From JAXMBN01 sp046349875 (lineage in GTDB: Bacteria; Planctomycetota; Planctomycetia; Pirellulales; Pirellulaceae): a stretch of DNA of 64,000 nucleotides. The position numbers and the translations under genes are program-made. Location of the stretch: assembly GCA_046349875.1 (NCBI GenBank), contig JAXMBN010000013.1:62001-126000 (forward strand), read 5' to 3'. This document shows, one piece after another, positions 35,964-44,956 of the stretch (positions within the stretch are counted from its first letter, which is position 1; each line of letters starts with the position of its first letter). The notes below the pieces were generated by a model that did not search any database, was not told the DNA's origin, and saw only the letters and a list, made by a program, of their open reading frames with translations.

Positions 35964-36042
35964 ATCGACCGCCCTCGGATGCCAGCTCATCTGGTGCAAC
36001 GAAACTCAAACCATGTGTTGAGTATACCAACAGAAAGACCTC

Positions 36043-36093
36043 GAGTTGCCAGGTAGAGTTGCCAGGTAGAGGTGCAGGGCGAATTGCCAGGTC
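36043..36093. repeat. 13-bp tandem repeat
   Basis: GAGTTGCCAGGTA occurs twice in tandem (36043-36068), followed after a gap by GAATTGCCAGGTC (36081-36093). It lies between the PhoD-like gene and the bPH2 pair. Confidence 0.7.
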
Positions 36094-36133
36094 CAAGGCA
36101 ATCCATTGCCATCGGTCGATTAGGTGCGGTCGC

Positions 36134-36871
36134 TTAACGAGCCAATTGCGCGGTAATGTCGCGAATCTGTCGCAGCAGATCTTGATGCAATTCGGTCCTT
36201 TCCGAGGCCGACGATTGCCTTATGTTCGTGGGCGGTTCATCGCCGATTCCGGTCGTCGACGAGCGTTTCAAGTGTGCGAGAATTAGATCGCGAACCTCTT
36301 TGGCATTGGAAAGTCCCTCGAGCACTCCCATATGGGAATTGCCTAACCCTTCCCCTTTGCCGACCGCTCCGCCTCCTGCTGTTTCAACGACGAGATTGGC
36401 GAACCCAAAGTATCGTTGCAATGGTCCCTGAGAAAAACGAATGTTCTGAATATTCTCGAACGTAATCGTCGTTTCATGGATCTTCCAGATGCCGCGTCGA
36501 ATGCGCATCGATCGATCGGTCAAGACATACCAGGTCGTATCGTATCGCAAATGCAATGCGATATAGGCCACGATGTCAGGAAGGACGATGACGGCTAATG
36601 CAAGAGGTGTAATCAAGATTCCGGCAAGCGGAGAAACGAAAAACAGAAGGATCCACCCTGCAGTCAACGCAACATCGATGACTACGAGACCGATCCAAAA
36701 GAAGAATCGCAAATAATTGAGATAGCCTTCGGAAGGTCGGAACGAAGCGACATACTCTCCCGATTGTGTCGGCAACGTTGGAGGATCTTTAGGCACGAGA
36801 AGCCACTTGGTTAAGCCAAACCAAACGCCTTCGTAACACCACTGCGAAGCTCGCAAAACCATATCGCTCAT
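36134..36871 (-). CDS. bPH2 (YdbS-like) membrane protein, second of a pair
   Basis: A 245-residue protein with two hydrophobic helices (FFFWIGLVVIDVALTAGWILL, LAGILITPLALAVIVLPDIVAYIAL) followed by a bacterial PH domain (TTWYVLTDRSMRIRRGIWKIHETTITFENIQNIRFSQGPLQRYFGFANLVVETAGGG). The tail ends in a short helix (LHQDLLRQIRDITAQLAR). bPH2/YdbS-like pairs are known as membrane proteins of uncertain role. Its ATG overlaps the stop of the paralogue upstream by four bases, so the two are translationally coupled and probably form a complex. Confidence 0.88.
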   Translation of the reverse strand: MSDMVLRASQWCYEGVWFGLTKWLLVPKDPPTLPTQSGEYVASFRPSEGYLNYLRFFFWIGLVVIDVALTAGWILLFFVSPLAGILITPLALAVIVLPDIVAYIALHLRYDTTWYVLTDRSMRIRRGIWKIHETTITFENIQNIRFSQGPLQRYFGFANLVVETAGGGAVGKGEGLGNSHMGVLEGLSNAKEVRDLILAHLKRSSTTGIGDEPPTNIRQSSASERTELHQDLLRQIRDITAQLAR

Positions 36872-37407
36872 GATGCCCCTCGCTGCTGCAATAGCTTTTG
36901 GAGATTATCGCGAATCTCCGTGAGGAGTTGAGCCGAATCCTCCTGAGAGGAACCAACCGTCGATGTCGCATGCACTGCGACCGAAGAGGAAGTGTTTGCG
37001 TCCGACAGGGCAGCCACTCCCCGTGCGCCTCGCATCCTTTCATAGAGAAAATCTCGCAAGGGTTCGGCTTGGAGTATTCCCTCCAGTTTCATTTCGGGCA
37101 TGGCGCTCCCGGCTGCCGTTTGAATACTAACGGTTGCTAACCCCAACCATCGCTGCAAGAGATCGCGAGTCACATGAATGTCTTGAATACGGCGATAAGT
37201 CAGCACCGTTTCGCGCTGGAAAAAGATTCCCCATCGCATCGACACCCCTTCCTCATCGAAGGTGTAACGGAGTGTGATATAGCGAAACCACAACGCTGGT
37301 AACACAATGATCACGGCCGGCAAAGTCAGAATGGCAATGATCAGATAGTAGGTGAATAATTCGGGTGCAGGCCGCGTGATCGATTTAGGATCCAAAGGTG
37401 TTTGCAA
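36868..37407 (-). CDS. bPH2 (YdbS-like) membrane protein, first of a pair
   Basis: A 179-residue paralogue of the next gene. One long hydrophobic region (LFTYYLIIAILTLPAVIIVLPALWF) precedes the PH domain (YTFDEEGVSMRWGIFFQRETVLTYRRIQDIHVTRDLLQRWLGLATVSIQTAAG). The C-terminal helix (AQLLTEIRDNLQKLLQQ) resembles that of the partner, which suggests heteromeric pairing. It begins at TTG 37407; an ATG just upstream in the same frame is followed at once by a stop. Confidence 0.87.
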   Translation of the reverse strand: MQTPLDPKSITRPAPELFTYYLIIAILTLPAVIIVLPALWFRYITLRYTFDEEGVSMRWGIFFQRETVLTYRRIQDIHVTRDLLQRWLGLATVSIQTAAGSAMPEMKLEGILQAEPLRDFLYERMRGARGVAALSDANTSSSVAVHATSTVGSSQEDSAQLLTEIRDNLQKLLQQRGAS

Positions 37408-37484
37408 TGATGCAGTTGTTGAGGTTGACTCTGATTTCTACATACAAACCTTTCCGATCACTCGCTACCCGCATCCCATCGACG

Positions 37485-37808
37485 CTAGGGCGAGGAATCT
37501 CCGAGTTGCCGAAGCAATTCAAGCCCATAGATCCCGCTGCTATGGTCGTCTGAAAAACCAATGTTGTAAGCGTAGTTCCCGACTGGTCGCATCGAAACGA
37601 TCTTGAGGGGTGATGCTTCCGCAGCACTCAAGATCATCATTTTCTTTTTAGGCTTTTCTTGCGACCTTTTTTCTTTGCATGTGGCACATGGGCACGCATC
37701 GCGCAGGCTCTGCAGGGATATCGCCGTTTGCTTTCCATCACTCCATTCGATAATCAACTTGGAATCTTGGGAAAGCTGAAGTTGAACGGGTACGAGATCA
37801 AACGACAT
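37485..37808 (-). CDS. DUF971 (gamma-butyrobetaine hydroxylase N-terminal-like) protein
   Basis: A 107-residue stand-alone DUF971 domain. LIIEWSDGKQTAISLQSLRDACPCATC is the signature, with the paired cysteines for zinc. PVGNYAYNIGFSDDHSSGIYGLELLRQL closes the domain. Such domains are linked to Fe-S cluster or carnitine-related enzymes; here the function is unknown. It is probably expressed alone or with the bPH2 pair, 77 bases upstream of it. Confidence 0.9.
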   Translation of the reverse strand: MSFDLVPVQLQLSQDSKLIIEWSDGKQTAISLQSLRDACPCATCKEKRSQEKPKKKMMILSAAEASPLKIVSMRPVGNYAYNIGFSDDHSSGIYGLELLRQLGDSSP

Positions 37809-38006
37809 AAATCTGACTTTGAAAGATGATCAGTAAAGGTGCCGCAAGCGAACAGGCCAACGCGGCTCCGAATAGGGGGATTCCGCGGGATTTTCCTTGA
37901 GTATCAATTCTAGCGAATCAAAATAGAAAGAGTTGACCCCTCCTTGGCCTTCCCCGATCCAACCTGGGAAGCATCTTTCTGGATCGCACCTTTACGCTGG
38001 TTTTCA

Positions 38007-38456
38007 ATGCTGAAGGGTTCTCGAATCGACTCGAATTCTCCGCCTCTCGTCGGCTGGCGAGAATGGCTTGGACTGCCCGATTTGGGCGTCGAGCGAGTGA
38101 AAGCGAAAATCGATACGGGAGCGAGAAGCAGTAGCTTGCACGCCTTCGACGTTCAGGAATTTCGCCGAGGAAACCGGATTTGGATACAGTTTTCCGTGCA
38201 TCCTCTTCAGCATTCGGCCGTTCCCACCATCACCACCGAAGCACCGTTGATCGAGTACCGCAAGGTTCGAAGTTCCTCCGGCCACTGGATGGAACGTCCG
38301 GTCATTCAAACGACGATCGACCTCGGTGGGTTCCGATGGCCGATCGAATTGACCCTTTCCTCGCGCGATGAAATGGGATTTCGCATGCTGCTTGGACGAT
38401 CTGCGGTCCGCAATCGTTTTCTGGTCCATAGCGGCCAATCGTATTTGCATTCCTAA
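38007..38456 (+). CDS. RimK-associated, retropepsin-like ATP-dependent zinc protease-family protein
   Basis: A 149-residue protein of the family first annotated as ATP-dependent zinc protease (DUF785), a single-domain retropepsin-like fold. VGWREWLGLPDLG and AKIDTGARSSSLHAFDV contain the aspartyl DTGA motif. In many genomes it sits beside rimK-type ATP-grasp ligases; none is adjacent here. ATG 38007 is chosen because it begins just before the conserved domain; the upstream TTG frame looks non-conserved. Confidence 0.85.
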   Translation: MLKGSRIDSNSPPLVGWREWLGLPDLGVERVKAKIDTGARSSSLHAFDVQEFRRGNRIWIQFSVHPLQHSAVPTITTEAPLIEYRKVRSSSGHWMERPVIQTTIDLGGFRWPIELTLSSRDEMGFRMLLGRSAVRNRFLVHSGQSYLHS

Positions 38457-38636
38457 TGCAGTCGACGATGCTCAATCGAGAAACCGCGCAGGTCCTTGGT
38501 AGGCTGGGCAGACGCCGTTAAGATTCTCTTTTTGGCAAAGAAACGAGAGCCTGTTCCAATCGGTTGGGCTTGTTTTCTTACGATTCTTCGAAGCACCGTT
38601 CGTCCAAAACGGAACCAGATTGGGAGCGACTATCAC

Positions 38637-39842
38637 ATGGATATTCACGATTTGACTCGCGAATTGCAACTCACCAACGACAACAAGATCGTCATGCTCG
38701 TCGCAGACGGTCTTGGCGGGTTACCAATGGAGCCAGGTGGCAAGACCGAACTCGAATCGGCCAACGTCCCCAACCTCAATCGATTGGCCACCAAGGGCGT
38801 GCAAGGGGCAAGCATTCCCGTGAAGCCAGGCATCGCACCCGGCAGCGGCCCAGGCCACCTTGGTTTGTTCGGCTATGACCCCATCAAGTACCAAATCGGT
38901 CGTGGCGCTTTGGAAGCGACGGGGATCGGATTGGATCTCCAGCCCAACGATGTGGCCATTCGTTGCAACTTTTGCACGATCGATGCGGATGGCAAGATCG
39001 TCGATCGCCGCGCTGGCCGTATCAGCAGCGAAGAAAGCGCTCCCATCGCAATCTCATTGCGTCAGATCAAGATTCCCGGAATCGAAATCATCATCGAACC
39101 GGTCAAAGAACACCGATTCGTAGTCGTCTTCCGTGGAGAAGGACTTGGGGGCAACGTCTCGGACACCGATCCTCAGAAAACGGGTGTTCCTGCACTCGAT
39201 CCCGTCGGTCACGATGCCGCAAGCAAAAAGACAGCCGAGATCGCCAAGCAATTCTTGGCTCAAGCGAAGGTGCTGTTAGCCAAAGAAAAGAAGGCGAACT
39301 TCCATACGATGCGTGGTTTCGCCTGCAAGCCAGCCTTGCCAACCTATAAAGAAGTCTATGGCCTCAAGGCTGCTGCCATTGCGGTCTATCCTATGTACAA
39401 AGGGCTTGCCAAACTGGTTGGGATGGATGTCATCGGCAAGGCATCATCGCTCGAAGAACAAATGGATGTGCTCGAACAATCGTGGAAAGACTACGACTTC
39501 TTCTTCATTCACTTCAAGTACACCGACAGCACTGGCGAAGACGGTAACTTCGCAGAAAAGGTCAAACGCATTGAAGAGCTCGATGCCATCCTTCCTCGAA
39601 TCGAAAAGCTCAATCCATCCGTTATGATCGTCACCGGCGATCATAGCACTCCGAGCTATCTGAAGAGCCACTCCTGGCACCCAGTGCCAACGTTGCTCGT
39701 ATCCGATTGCTGCCGTCCCGATCCACACAAGGCATTCAATGAGTCGACCTGCATCACCGGCGGTCTTGGCCACTTTGAAGCTCAGTACTTGATGACGATC
39801 GCCCTAGCCAACGCAGGACGGCTTGGAAAGTACGGCGCGTAG
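38637..39842 (+). CDS. apgM: 2,3-bisphosphoglycerate-independent phosphoglycerate mutase (ApgM type)
   Basis: A 401-residue enzyme that interconverts 3- and 2-phosphoglycerate in glycolysis. It belongs to the archaeal-type cofactor-independent mutases: LVADGLGGLP carries the metal-binding Asp, PGSGPGHLGLFGYDP holds the catalytic Ser, and the metal site includes THSKYTDSTG-like HFKYTDSTGEDG and VTGDHSTPS. The ending GGLGHFEAQYLMTIALANAGRLGKYGA is typical. GGGAG precedes ATG 38637. Its 3' end overlaps the convergent HTTM gene by 89 bases. Confidence 0.93.
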   Translation: MDIHDLTRELQLTNDNKIVMLVADGLGGLPMEPGGKTELESANVPNLNRLATKGVQGASIPVKPGIAPGSGPGHLGLFGYDPIKYQIGRGALEATGIGLDLQPNDVAIRCNFCTIDADGKIVDRRAGRISSEESAPIAISLRQIKIPGIEIIIEPVKEHRFVVVFRGEGLGGNVSDTDPQKTGVPALDPVGHDAASKKTAEIAKQFLAQAKVLLAKEKKANFHTMRGFACKPALPTYKEVYGLKAAAIAVYPMYKGLAKLVGMDVIGKASSLEEQMDVLEQSWKDYDFFFIHFKYTDSTGEDGNFAEKVKRIEELDAILPRIEKLNPSVMIVTGDHSTPSYLKSHSWHPVPTLLVSDCCRPDPHKAFNESTCITGGLGHFEAQYLMTIALANAGRLGKYGA

Positions 39843-40737
39843 TTTCAGGATCGATGAATGCCGCGTTGGCTACGATCATCATCGAACCAAAGGTGATCAT
39901 ACCCAAGAACATGGCGATTCCCAAATGCACCATCAAGGCCATGGCTAACGTCCATGGCCTTGTTGCTTTAGGCCACACCGTGGCGCAGTAAAACGTTTCC
40001 CAAAACAAAGTGGCATGCGTCAGGAATGCCGTCATCGTTGGATAGCGTCCAATCCAGGTGAGATCAAGCGATTGATATTCGTAACTCGCGGCTGCAAACC
40101 ACAGTGCCGAACCATCCCACCACATATCCCCACGCAGCTTGCTAATCCCGCCGAACAAATACACGATGCATAGATGCAACTGCATCGATCGCGTCGCGAT
40201 GGTGTTCCATGCATCGGGTCTCGATGCCGGAAACAAAAACGATGCAGGACGGTTCGTGCGATCTCTCCACCAAGCATCCCAAGACCATTCTGCCCCACAG
40301 ACCGACACCATCAAATACATCGATAGCATCATCACGACTTGATCGAGCCCAAAGAGCAGCCCCGTCATTCGGTGGCAGACCATCAACGTCATGAACCACA
40401 CCAAGGGAATAACCAATCGCGTTCCCATGCCGATCGCCATCGCTAACGATGCCAAGATCGCGATCACCTGATGAAGCGTAAGCAGTGGTACCGATTCGAC
40501 ATACCACAAGTAGCTCCACTTGTATCGTTGAACATGTAACGATCGAATCGTCTCACCATCGATCCAAGCATCAGGTCCCATGAAGGCGGCAACATCGTAG
40601 AGCCATACCGCATGAACATAGGCCAACATCAATCCTGTGGCGATTCGAATTGCAGCCAAAGTATGAGCGGAACTAGGATGAAACCAAAATCGATTCCATG
40701 CATCCCACGCATGATGTAAGGCGGTTCCCAAACTCAT
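39754..40737 (-). CDS. HTTM-domain membrane protein (vitamin K-dependent gamma-carboxylase-like)
   Basis: A 327-residue membrane protein with about six hydrophobic helices and HTTM features (AHTLAAIRIATGLMLAYVHAVWL, YLFGGISKLRGDMWWDGSALWFAA). The family shares the membrane fold of vitamin K-dependent gamma-carboxylase, but the catalytic role in bacteria is unknown. It overlaps the partner gene upstream by four bases (ATGA) and the convergent phosphoglycerate mutase gene by 89 bases. Confidence 0.88.
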   Translation of the reverse strand: MSLGTALHHAWDAWNRFWFHPSSAHTLAAIRIATGLMLAYVHAVWLYDVAAFMGPDAWIDGETIRSLHVQRYKWSYLWYVESVPLLTLHQVIAILASLAMAIGMGTRLVIPLVWFMTLMVCHRMTGLLFGLDQVVMMLSMYLMVSVCGAEWSWDAWWRDRTNRPASFLFPASRPDAWNTIATRSMQLHLCIVYLFGGISKLRGDMWWDGSALWFAAASYEYQSLDLTWIGRYPTMTAFLTHATLFWETFYCATVWPKATRPWTLAMALMVHLGIAMFLGMITFGSMMIVANAAFIDPETTRRTFQAVLRWLGRSSSSTELQSGQDRR

Positions 40738-41663
40738 GGTTGTTTGCTTTCCGAAGTTGGAACACTCTTGGGAACGAGAAAGATCTCTTCAGGCATCGGC
40801 GTGGATACGCCTCCTTGGGAATCGCGAACCGCAGGAACATTCATTGGCGGTCGTAGAGGCGGCACAACTTTTATCGACTCCTGCCCCGGCCCCGCACTCT
40901 TGGCATCGCGCTCTTGTAGGGACTCCGGAACCACATCATAAAGCCGTTTGTCGGTCAACTTCCAACCTTGTTGCAATACTTGCACTTCGTTTGGCAACTG
41001 ATGTTCGATCCTACGCAAACCAACTTCCGAAGTAGGAAACCGACTCTTGAGATGTTTGACGATCGAACCTTGAATCTGAAGATATCGGTTCAATTCAGCT
41101 CGCCATTCGCGATCGATCACAGGGTTCTCTTTGGCTTCAATCGGTTGGTCTGTCCACGCGTGTGCATTGTGGTAGAACTCGGAAAGCATAAAGTGGCGAT
41201 GGTAAAAGAGCCGTGGCCAATGGACTCGTTTATCCGGAAAGACCAAGATCTGCTTTTCGCCATTCCCAATGGAAGGAATGGAAGATGTACCCTGCGAGCT
41301 TCCAGAAGTCATGTCATTAGTATTCTTGCTGTCAGCGGTCATAGAAGTCGCGGTCATAGGAGTTATCGTGCACTCCACCAAATGATTGGGACCAGGATTG
41401 GGTGCAAAGAAGAAATATCCATGGTCGAGATAAAGCATGTCGACATAGGGTCCAAGCGTACTTCGAATCCAAGCAACATCGGCTCCAAAAGGCCGAACGC
41501 CGGAACGCGAGAACATCGACATGGGTTCGACCAAGAGCGCTATGACGTGAATGCTGACGAGCAGACTGAGCACGATCCGTTTGCGTGTCGACCAAGTGGC
41601 TGGTGAAGGTACTTCAGTACCTGGACTCTTGCTTCTCGACTCTTTTTGCAACTTCATGACCAT
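40734..41663 (-). CDS. Membrane-anchored partner of the HTTM protein, unknown function
   Basis: A 309-residue protein with one N-terminal helix (IVLSLLVSIHVIALLVEPMSMF). The exposed part includes YLDHGYFFFAPNPGPNHLVE and WPRLFYHRHFMLSEFYHNA; the Tyr/His/Phe-rich motifs recur in HTTM partner proteins of planctomycetes as far as I recall. The C-terminal 60 residues are Pro/Glu-rich. Coupling to the HTTM gene through ATGA suggests a two-protein membrane complex. It starts at ATG 41663 or ATG 41657. Confidence 0.75.
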   Translation of the reverse strand: MVMKLQKESRSKSPGTEVPSPATWSTRKRIVLSLLVSIHVIALLVEPMSMFSRSGVRPFGADVAWIRSTLGPYVDMLYLDHGYFFFAPNPGPNHLVECTITPMTATSMTADSKNTNDMTSGSSQGTSSIPSIGNGEKQILVFPDKRVHWPRLFYHRHFMLSEFYHNAHAWTDQPIEAKENPVIDREWRAELNRYLQIQGSIVKHLKSRFPTSEVGLRRIEHQLPNEVQVLQQGWKLTDKRLYDVVPESLQERDAKSAGPGQESIKVVPPLRPPMNVPAVRDSQGGVSTPMPEEIFLVPKSVPTSESKQP

Positions 41664-41686
41664 TTTCTAGGATGTGCTCGCGCCAT

Positions 41687-41726
41687 AAAAAAACCCCCGT
41701 CTGCTAAGCGTAGCAGACGAGGGTTT
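41687..41726 (-). terminator. Terminator after the TIGR03000 gene
   Basis: On the minus strand AAACCCTCGTCTGCTA and TAGCAGACGGGGGTTT form a 16-bp stem (one mismatch/G-U) with loop CGCT, then a T run of seven. Confidence 0.95.
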
Positions 41727-41756
41727 TGGCTCAAAGAGAGTTCGAGAACTCTTGCG

Positions 41757-42869
41757 TCACTTCACCGCAAGCGTATCCGTCTCGGCCTTCTTGGCATCAA
41801 AATCGAAGGTCAATTCGAGCTGATCTCCACCGATCAAGCGAATGACTTGCTCTTTGGTCTTGCCTTCGTAACTTACAAGAATGCGATAATCGTCCCAAGC
41901 TTCCCCTTCTTTGAGATTCTTGGTGCGATAGGTTCGAAGGTCACCTTCGGTCTTGGTTTCATTACCAGCCAAAACAACCTTGGCTCCTTCGGGAACCCGA
42001 AGTGTCAACGCAGTGTCGACCGATTGTGCTGCTGGAACCAAGGCAAAGCTGAGTTGGTCCGATTGTCCGCCATTCAATACCACCGATTTCACATCGGATA
42101 CTGGCTTGCCATCGCGGATGACTTCGGCGCGAATTTCAAAGCGGTACGTGCTTCCCGCATCCACACCCCGACTTACGAAGTGACGTACTTCGCCAGTGCT
42201 AGTCGTTGGGTTGCCGTTGACAAATACCTTGGCATCTTCGGGAACGCTGACGGTCAAATGAATTTCGTCGTTGTTCACTTGGGCCGAAGCGGTGAGATTT
42301 GGCTTGGCTGCCGAATACGCGATCGAGTTCGATACGGAACCGTAGCTGCCAACGGTGTATCCACCGGTGCTGCCATAGCTGGAATGCAGTACGCCGCCGG
42401 ATGATCCTCCGGAACTTCCACCCGAGGAACCATAACCCACGCTGTAACCGCCGCTGCTACCGCCCGACGAGCCATAGCTGCTAACGGAATAACCGCCGCT
42501 GCTGCCGCCGCTGGAACCGTACGAGTAGGCTACGTAACCACCTGAAGACCCGCCCGAAGAACCACCGCTGCTGCCGCCGTGCCAAGCGTGATGTCGATGA
42601 TGAATCGCATGAAGATGGCTTCCGATGTGGCCCAGAACGCGTCGGACTGGCCCTACGTGTCCACCGCTCGAACCGTACCCGCCAGACGATCCGTTGCCAC
42701 CAGACGATCCGTAACCGCCCGAGGACCCATAGCCTCCAGACGATCCGTATCCACCCGATGAACCGTAGTAACCACCTGATGAGCCCCAACCCGCGTCAGC
42801 GCTCGGCGCCAAGGCGATTGCTAAGGCCACACCGACGGCAACCAACAAAGATTGTTGAAGCTTCTTCAT
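41757..42869 (-). CDS. Exported Gly/Ser/Tyr-repeat protein with two TIGR03000-type domains
   Basis: A 370-residue exported protein. The signal peptide ends near SADAG. Residues about 28-180 are almost entirely GSSGGY-type repeats, with a His-rich break in the middle (LHAIHHRHHAWHGG). Residues about 205-370 are two TIGR03000-type domains (LTVSVPEDAKVFVNGNPTTSTGEVR and LTLRVPEGAKVVLAGNETKTEGDLR), a family known mainly from planctomycetes and of unknown function. The repeats suggest a flexible cell-surface or matrix protein. ATG 42869 is preferred over the longer frame. A strong terminator follows. Confidence 0.9.
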   Translation of the reverse strand: MKKLQQSLLVAVGVALAIALAPSADAGWGSSGGYYGSSGGYGSSGGYGSSGGYGSSGGNGSSGGYGSSGGHVGPVRRVLGHIGSHLHAIHHRHHAWHGGSSGGSSGGSSGGYVAYSYGSSGGSSGGYSVSSYGSSGGSSGGYSVGYGSSGGSSGGSSGGVLHSSYGSTGGYTVGSYGSVSNSIAYSAAKPNLTASAQVNNDEIHLTVSVPEDAKVFVNGNPTTSTGEVRHFVSRGVDAGSTYRFEIRAEVIRDGKPVSDVKSVVLNGGQSDQLSFALVPAAQSVDTALTLRVPEGAKVVLAGNETKTEGDLRTYRTKNLKEGEAWDDYRILVSYEGKTKEQVIRLIGGDQLELTFDFDAKKAETDTLAVK

Positions 42870-43130
42870 TGCTTCTTGCCCCCCTATTCGACCCATATCC
42901 CAAGAATCCAACCTGCCAAAACTCCTCTGACAGCGTTAACCATAAAGATAGCTTCACTGCCCCCTCGATCAAGCAGATTAGGCAAGATTTGACGAATAGA
43001 AAAAAGGGACTGACTGCACAACACACACAACCGAGCCTCTAAAACCCCTTCCACAGAAGGGTTTTACATAAAAAAAGCCACTCCAATTTCTGGGAGTGGC
43101 TTTCTCAAATGCAAAATTCATCGATCAGAA
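42870..43130. other. Intergenic region with tandem hairpins behind efp
   Basis: Between efp and the TIGR03000 gene. It carries the efp terminator (43071-43103) and a second hairpin (43041-43065: AAAACCC ... GGGTTTT). The promoter of the TIGR03000 gene must also be here. Confidence 0.6.
43071..43103 (-). terminator. Rho-independent terminator of efp
   Basis: On the minus strand AAAGCCACTCC and GGAGTGGCTTT form an 11-bp stem, 8-base loop, then T-rich TTTT. Confidence 0.93.
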
Positions 43131-43700
43131 TCAGTTACTAACTCGCTCCACGTACTCGCCAGTACGAGTGTCGATCTTGATGACATTGCCTTCCTTGATG
43201 AATCCAGGGACGATGAACTCGCCACCGGTTTCGGTCTTAGCCGGCTTGGTTACGTTGGTCGCCGTATCGCCCTTGGCTCCAGGATCGCACTCGGTTACCA
43301 ACAATTCGACGTGGTTGGGTGGTGCCATGGTGATGGGGTTCCCATTGAAGAGCACCATGCTGCAAACCATGCCTTCTTTGAGATATTTCCAGGCATCATC
43401 GACTTGGCTATCGCTGAGTTCGAACTGCTCATAGGTGGAATTGTCCATGAACACGAACGTTTCCCCCTGGCGATAGAGGTATTGGGTTTGAATTTCTTCG
43501 ACGTCGGCGGCTTCAAGTTCATCTCCACCTTTGTATGTCCGGTCCAAAACGGTGTTGCGAACCAGATTCTTCAATTTGCACTTGTAAAGCGCATTGCCTT
43601 TACCTGGTTTGACGAAGTTCATTTCCGTCATCAGATAGGGTTCGCCGTCGATTTGAACTTTGATGCCCTTTTTGAAATCGCTTGTTTTGTAGGTTCCCAC
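43131..43700 (-). CDS. efp: Elongation factor P
   Basis: EF-P binds stalled ribosomes and relieves stalling at polyproline. The 189-residue protein begins at GTG 43700 (VGTYKTSDFKKGIKVQIDGEP), matching the usual start of the family; a longer frame upstream is not conserved. Lys34, in PGKGNAL, is the residue that receives beta-lysine in EpmA/EpmB species. OB-fold domains 2 and 3 follow (VFMDNSTYEQFELSDSQVDD, KPAKTETGGEFIVPGFIKEGNVIKIDTRTGEYVERV). A gene for the lysine aminomutase EpmB lies divergently 218 bases away, in accord with Lys34 modification. Confidence 0.95.
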   Translation of the reverse strand: MGTYKTSDFKKGIKVQIDGEPYLMTEMNFVKPGKGNALYKCKLKNLVRNTVLDRTYKGGDELEAADVEEIQTQYLYRQGETFVFMDNSTYEQFELSDSQVDDAWKYLKEGMVCSMVLFNGNPITMAPPNHVELLVTECDPGAKGDTATNVTKPAKTETGGEFIVPGFIKEGNVIKIDTRTGEYVERVSN

Positions 43701-43918
43701 AACAGTCTTCTCGCCAACGAGTAACAATTTTGAGCAACTGCGTTTTTTTACGCCCTGCTCGTCCGAACGAACTGAGGTTAAGCTTATTTGGGGCGAGATT
43801 TTAACGGTTGCAGACGATTCTGTCGAAGCCAGTTTTGCTCTGTTTGCTGCCGAATGTTGCGGTTTGCCCTGATCTTTTGGTCCTCGCAACCCCTTCCGAT
43901 GCTTGGAATTCCGAATTC

Positions 43919-44917
43919 ATGACACCGAATGCGTTGCTCACAAGACCCGAATCTGGTTGGCAGGGATCGCTGCGACGGGCCGCGCGTTCGATGGACCAAA
44001 TACTGGAATACACCGGGATCCCACGGACGAGCGTGTCGGGGTTGGACCGAAGCGATTTCCCTGCCTTCGCGACGCTTGAATATTTGGATCGCGTGGAACG
44101 TGGCAACGCCGCTGACCCCCTTTTGCTGCAAGTACTTCCCCTAGAACAGGAACGTGCCCCCTCCCAATGGTCTCTCGACCCCGTCGGTGATCGAAACTCG
44201 GAGGTTGTTCCAGGGCTGCTTCACAAATATGCGGGACGCATGCTCATGGTTCTGACCGGAGCCTGTGCTGTTCATTGCCGCTATTGCTTCCGACAACACT
44301 TCCCTTACTCCGAGATTCCCAAGTCGGTCAAGGAATGGGAAGGAGCACTCGACCACATTCGTCGCGATCCATCCATTCAAGAAGTTTTGCTTTCCGGTGG
44401 CGATCCCTTGATGATTGTGGATGAAAAACTGGAGTGGTTAGTAGAACAATTGGACGGTATCCCTCACCTCCGCCGGCTACGCATTCATACCCGACTCCCT
44501 ATCATGATTCCATCGCGCGTTCAAGAAACGATGCTGCGATGGTTGCAGTCCACACGATTAAGCAAATGGATCGTTCTTCATGTCAATCATCCTCACGAAA
44601 TCGACGAAGCAGTAACACAAGCGATCGAACGATTGAAGCATGCCGGCTGCCAATTGCTCAATCAATCCGTGCTTCTTCAAGGTATCAACGACGATGTGAC
44701 AACTCTCGTTCGGCTCAGTGAACGACTGCTCGATGTTGGAGTCATGCCGTACTATTTGCATCAGCTCGATCCCGTCCGCGGTGCGGCCCATTTTGAAGTC
44801 GATGAAAATCGAGGCCGTCATCTTGTGGAAGAGATGCGTCGCATGTTGCCGGGCTATGGTGTCCCGCTTTATGTTCGCGAGATCCCTGGCCAACCTCACA
44901 AGACTCCTCTAACGTGA
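43919..44917 (+). CDS. epmB: EF-P beta-lysylation lysine 2,3-aminomutase (EpmB)
   Basis: A 332-residue radical SAM enzyme that converts alpha-lysine to beta-lysine for EF-P modification. The radical SAM cluster motif is CAVHCRYCFRQHFPY, and LLSGGDPLMI and the PLP lysine region near the end (DVGVMPYYLHQLDPVRGAAHF) are typical. Length matches E. coli EpmB, shorter than true lysine 2,3-aminomutases. It is divergent from efp, its probable substrate gene. ATG 43919 sits at the expected distance before the conserved N-terminal motif (GWQGSLRRAARSMDQIL). The partner ligase EpmA is not in the window. The next gene starts 39 bases after the stop. Confidence 0.92.
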   Translation: MTPNALLTRPESGWQGSLRRAARSMDQILEYTGIPRTSVSGLDRSDFPAFATLEYLDRVERGNAADPLLLQVLPLEQERAPSQWSLDPVGDRNSEVVPGLLHKYAGRMLMVLTGACAVHCRYCFRQHFPYSEIPKSVKEWEGALDHIRRDPSIQEVLLSGGDPLMIVDEKLEWLVEQLDGIPHLRRLRIHTRLPIMIPSRVQETMLRWLQSTRLSKWIVLHVNHPHEIDEAVTQAIERLKHAGCQLLNQSVLLQGINDDVTTLVRLSERLLDVGVMPYYLHQLDPVRGAAHFEVDENRGRHLVEEMRRMLPGYGVPLYVREIPGQPHKTPLT

Positions 44918-44956
44918 TCACCTTGGGTGATTGGGAAGCATGCGAGGTACGGGCGT

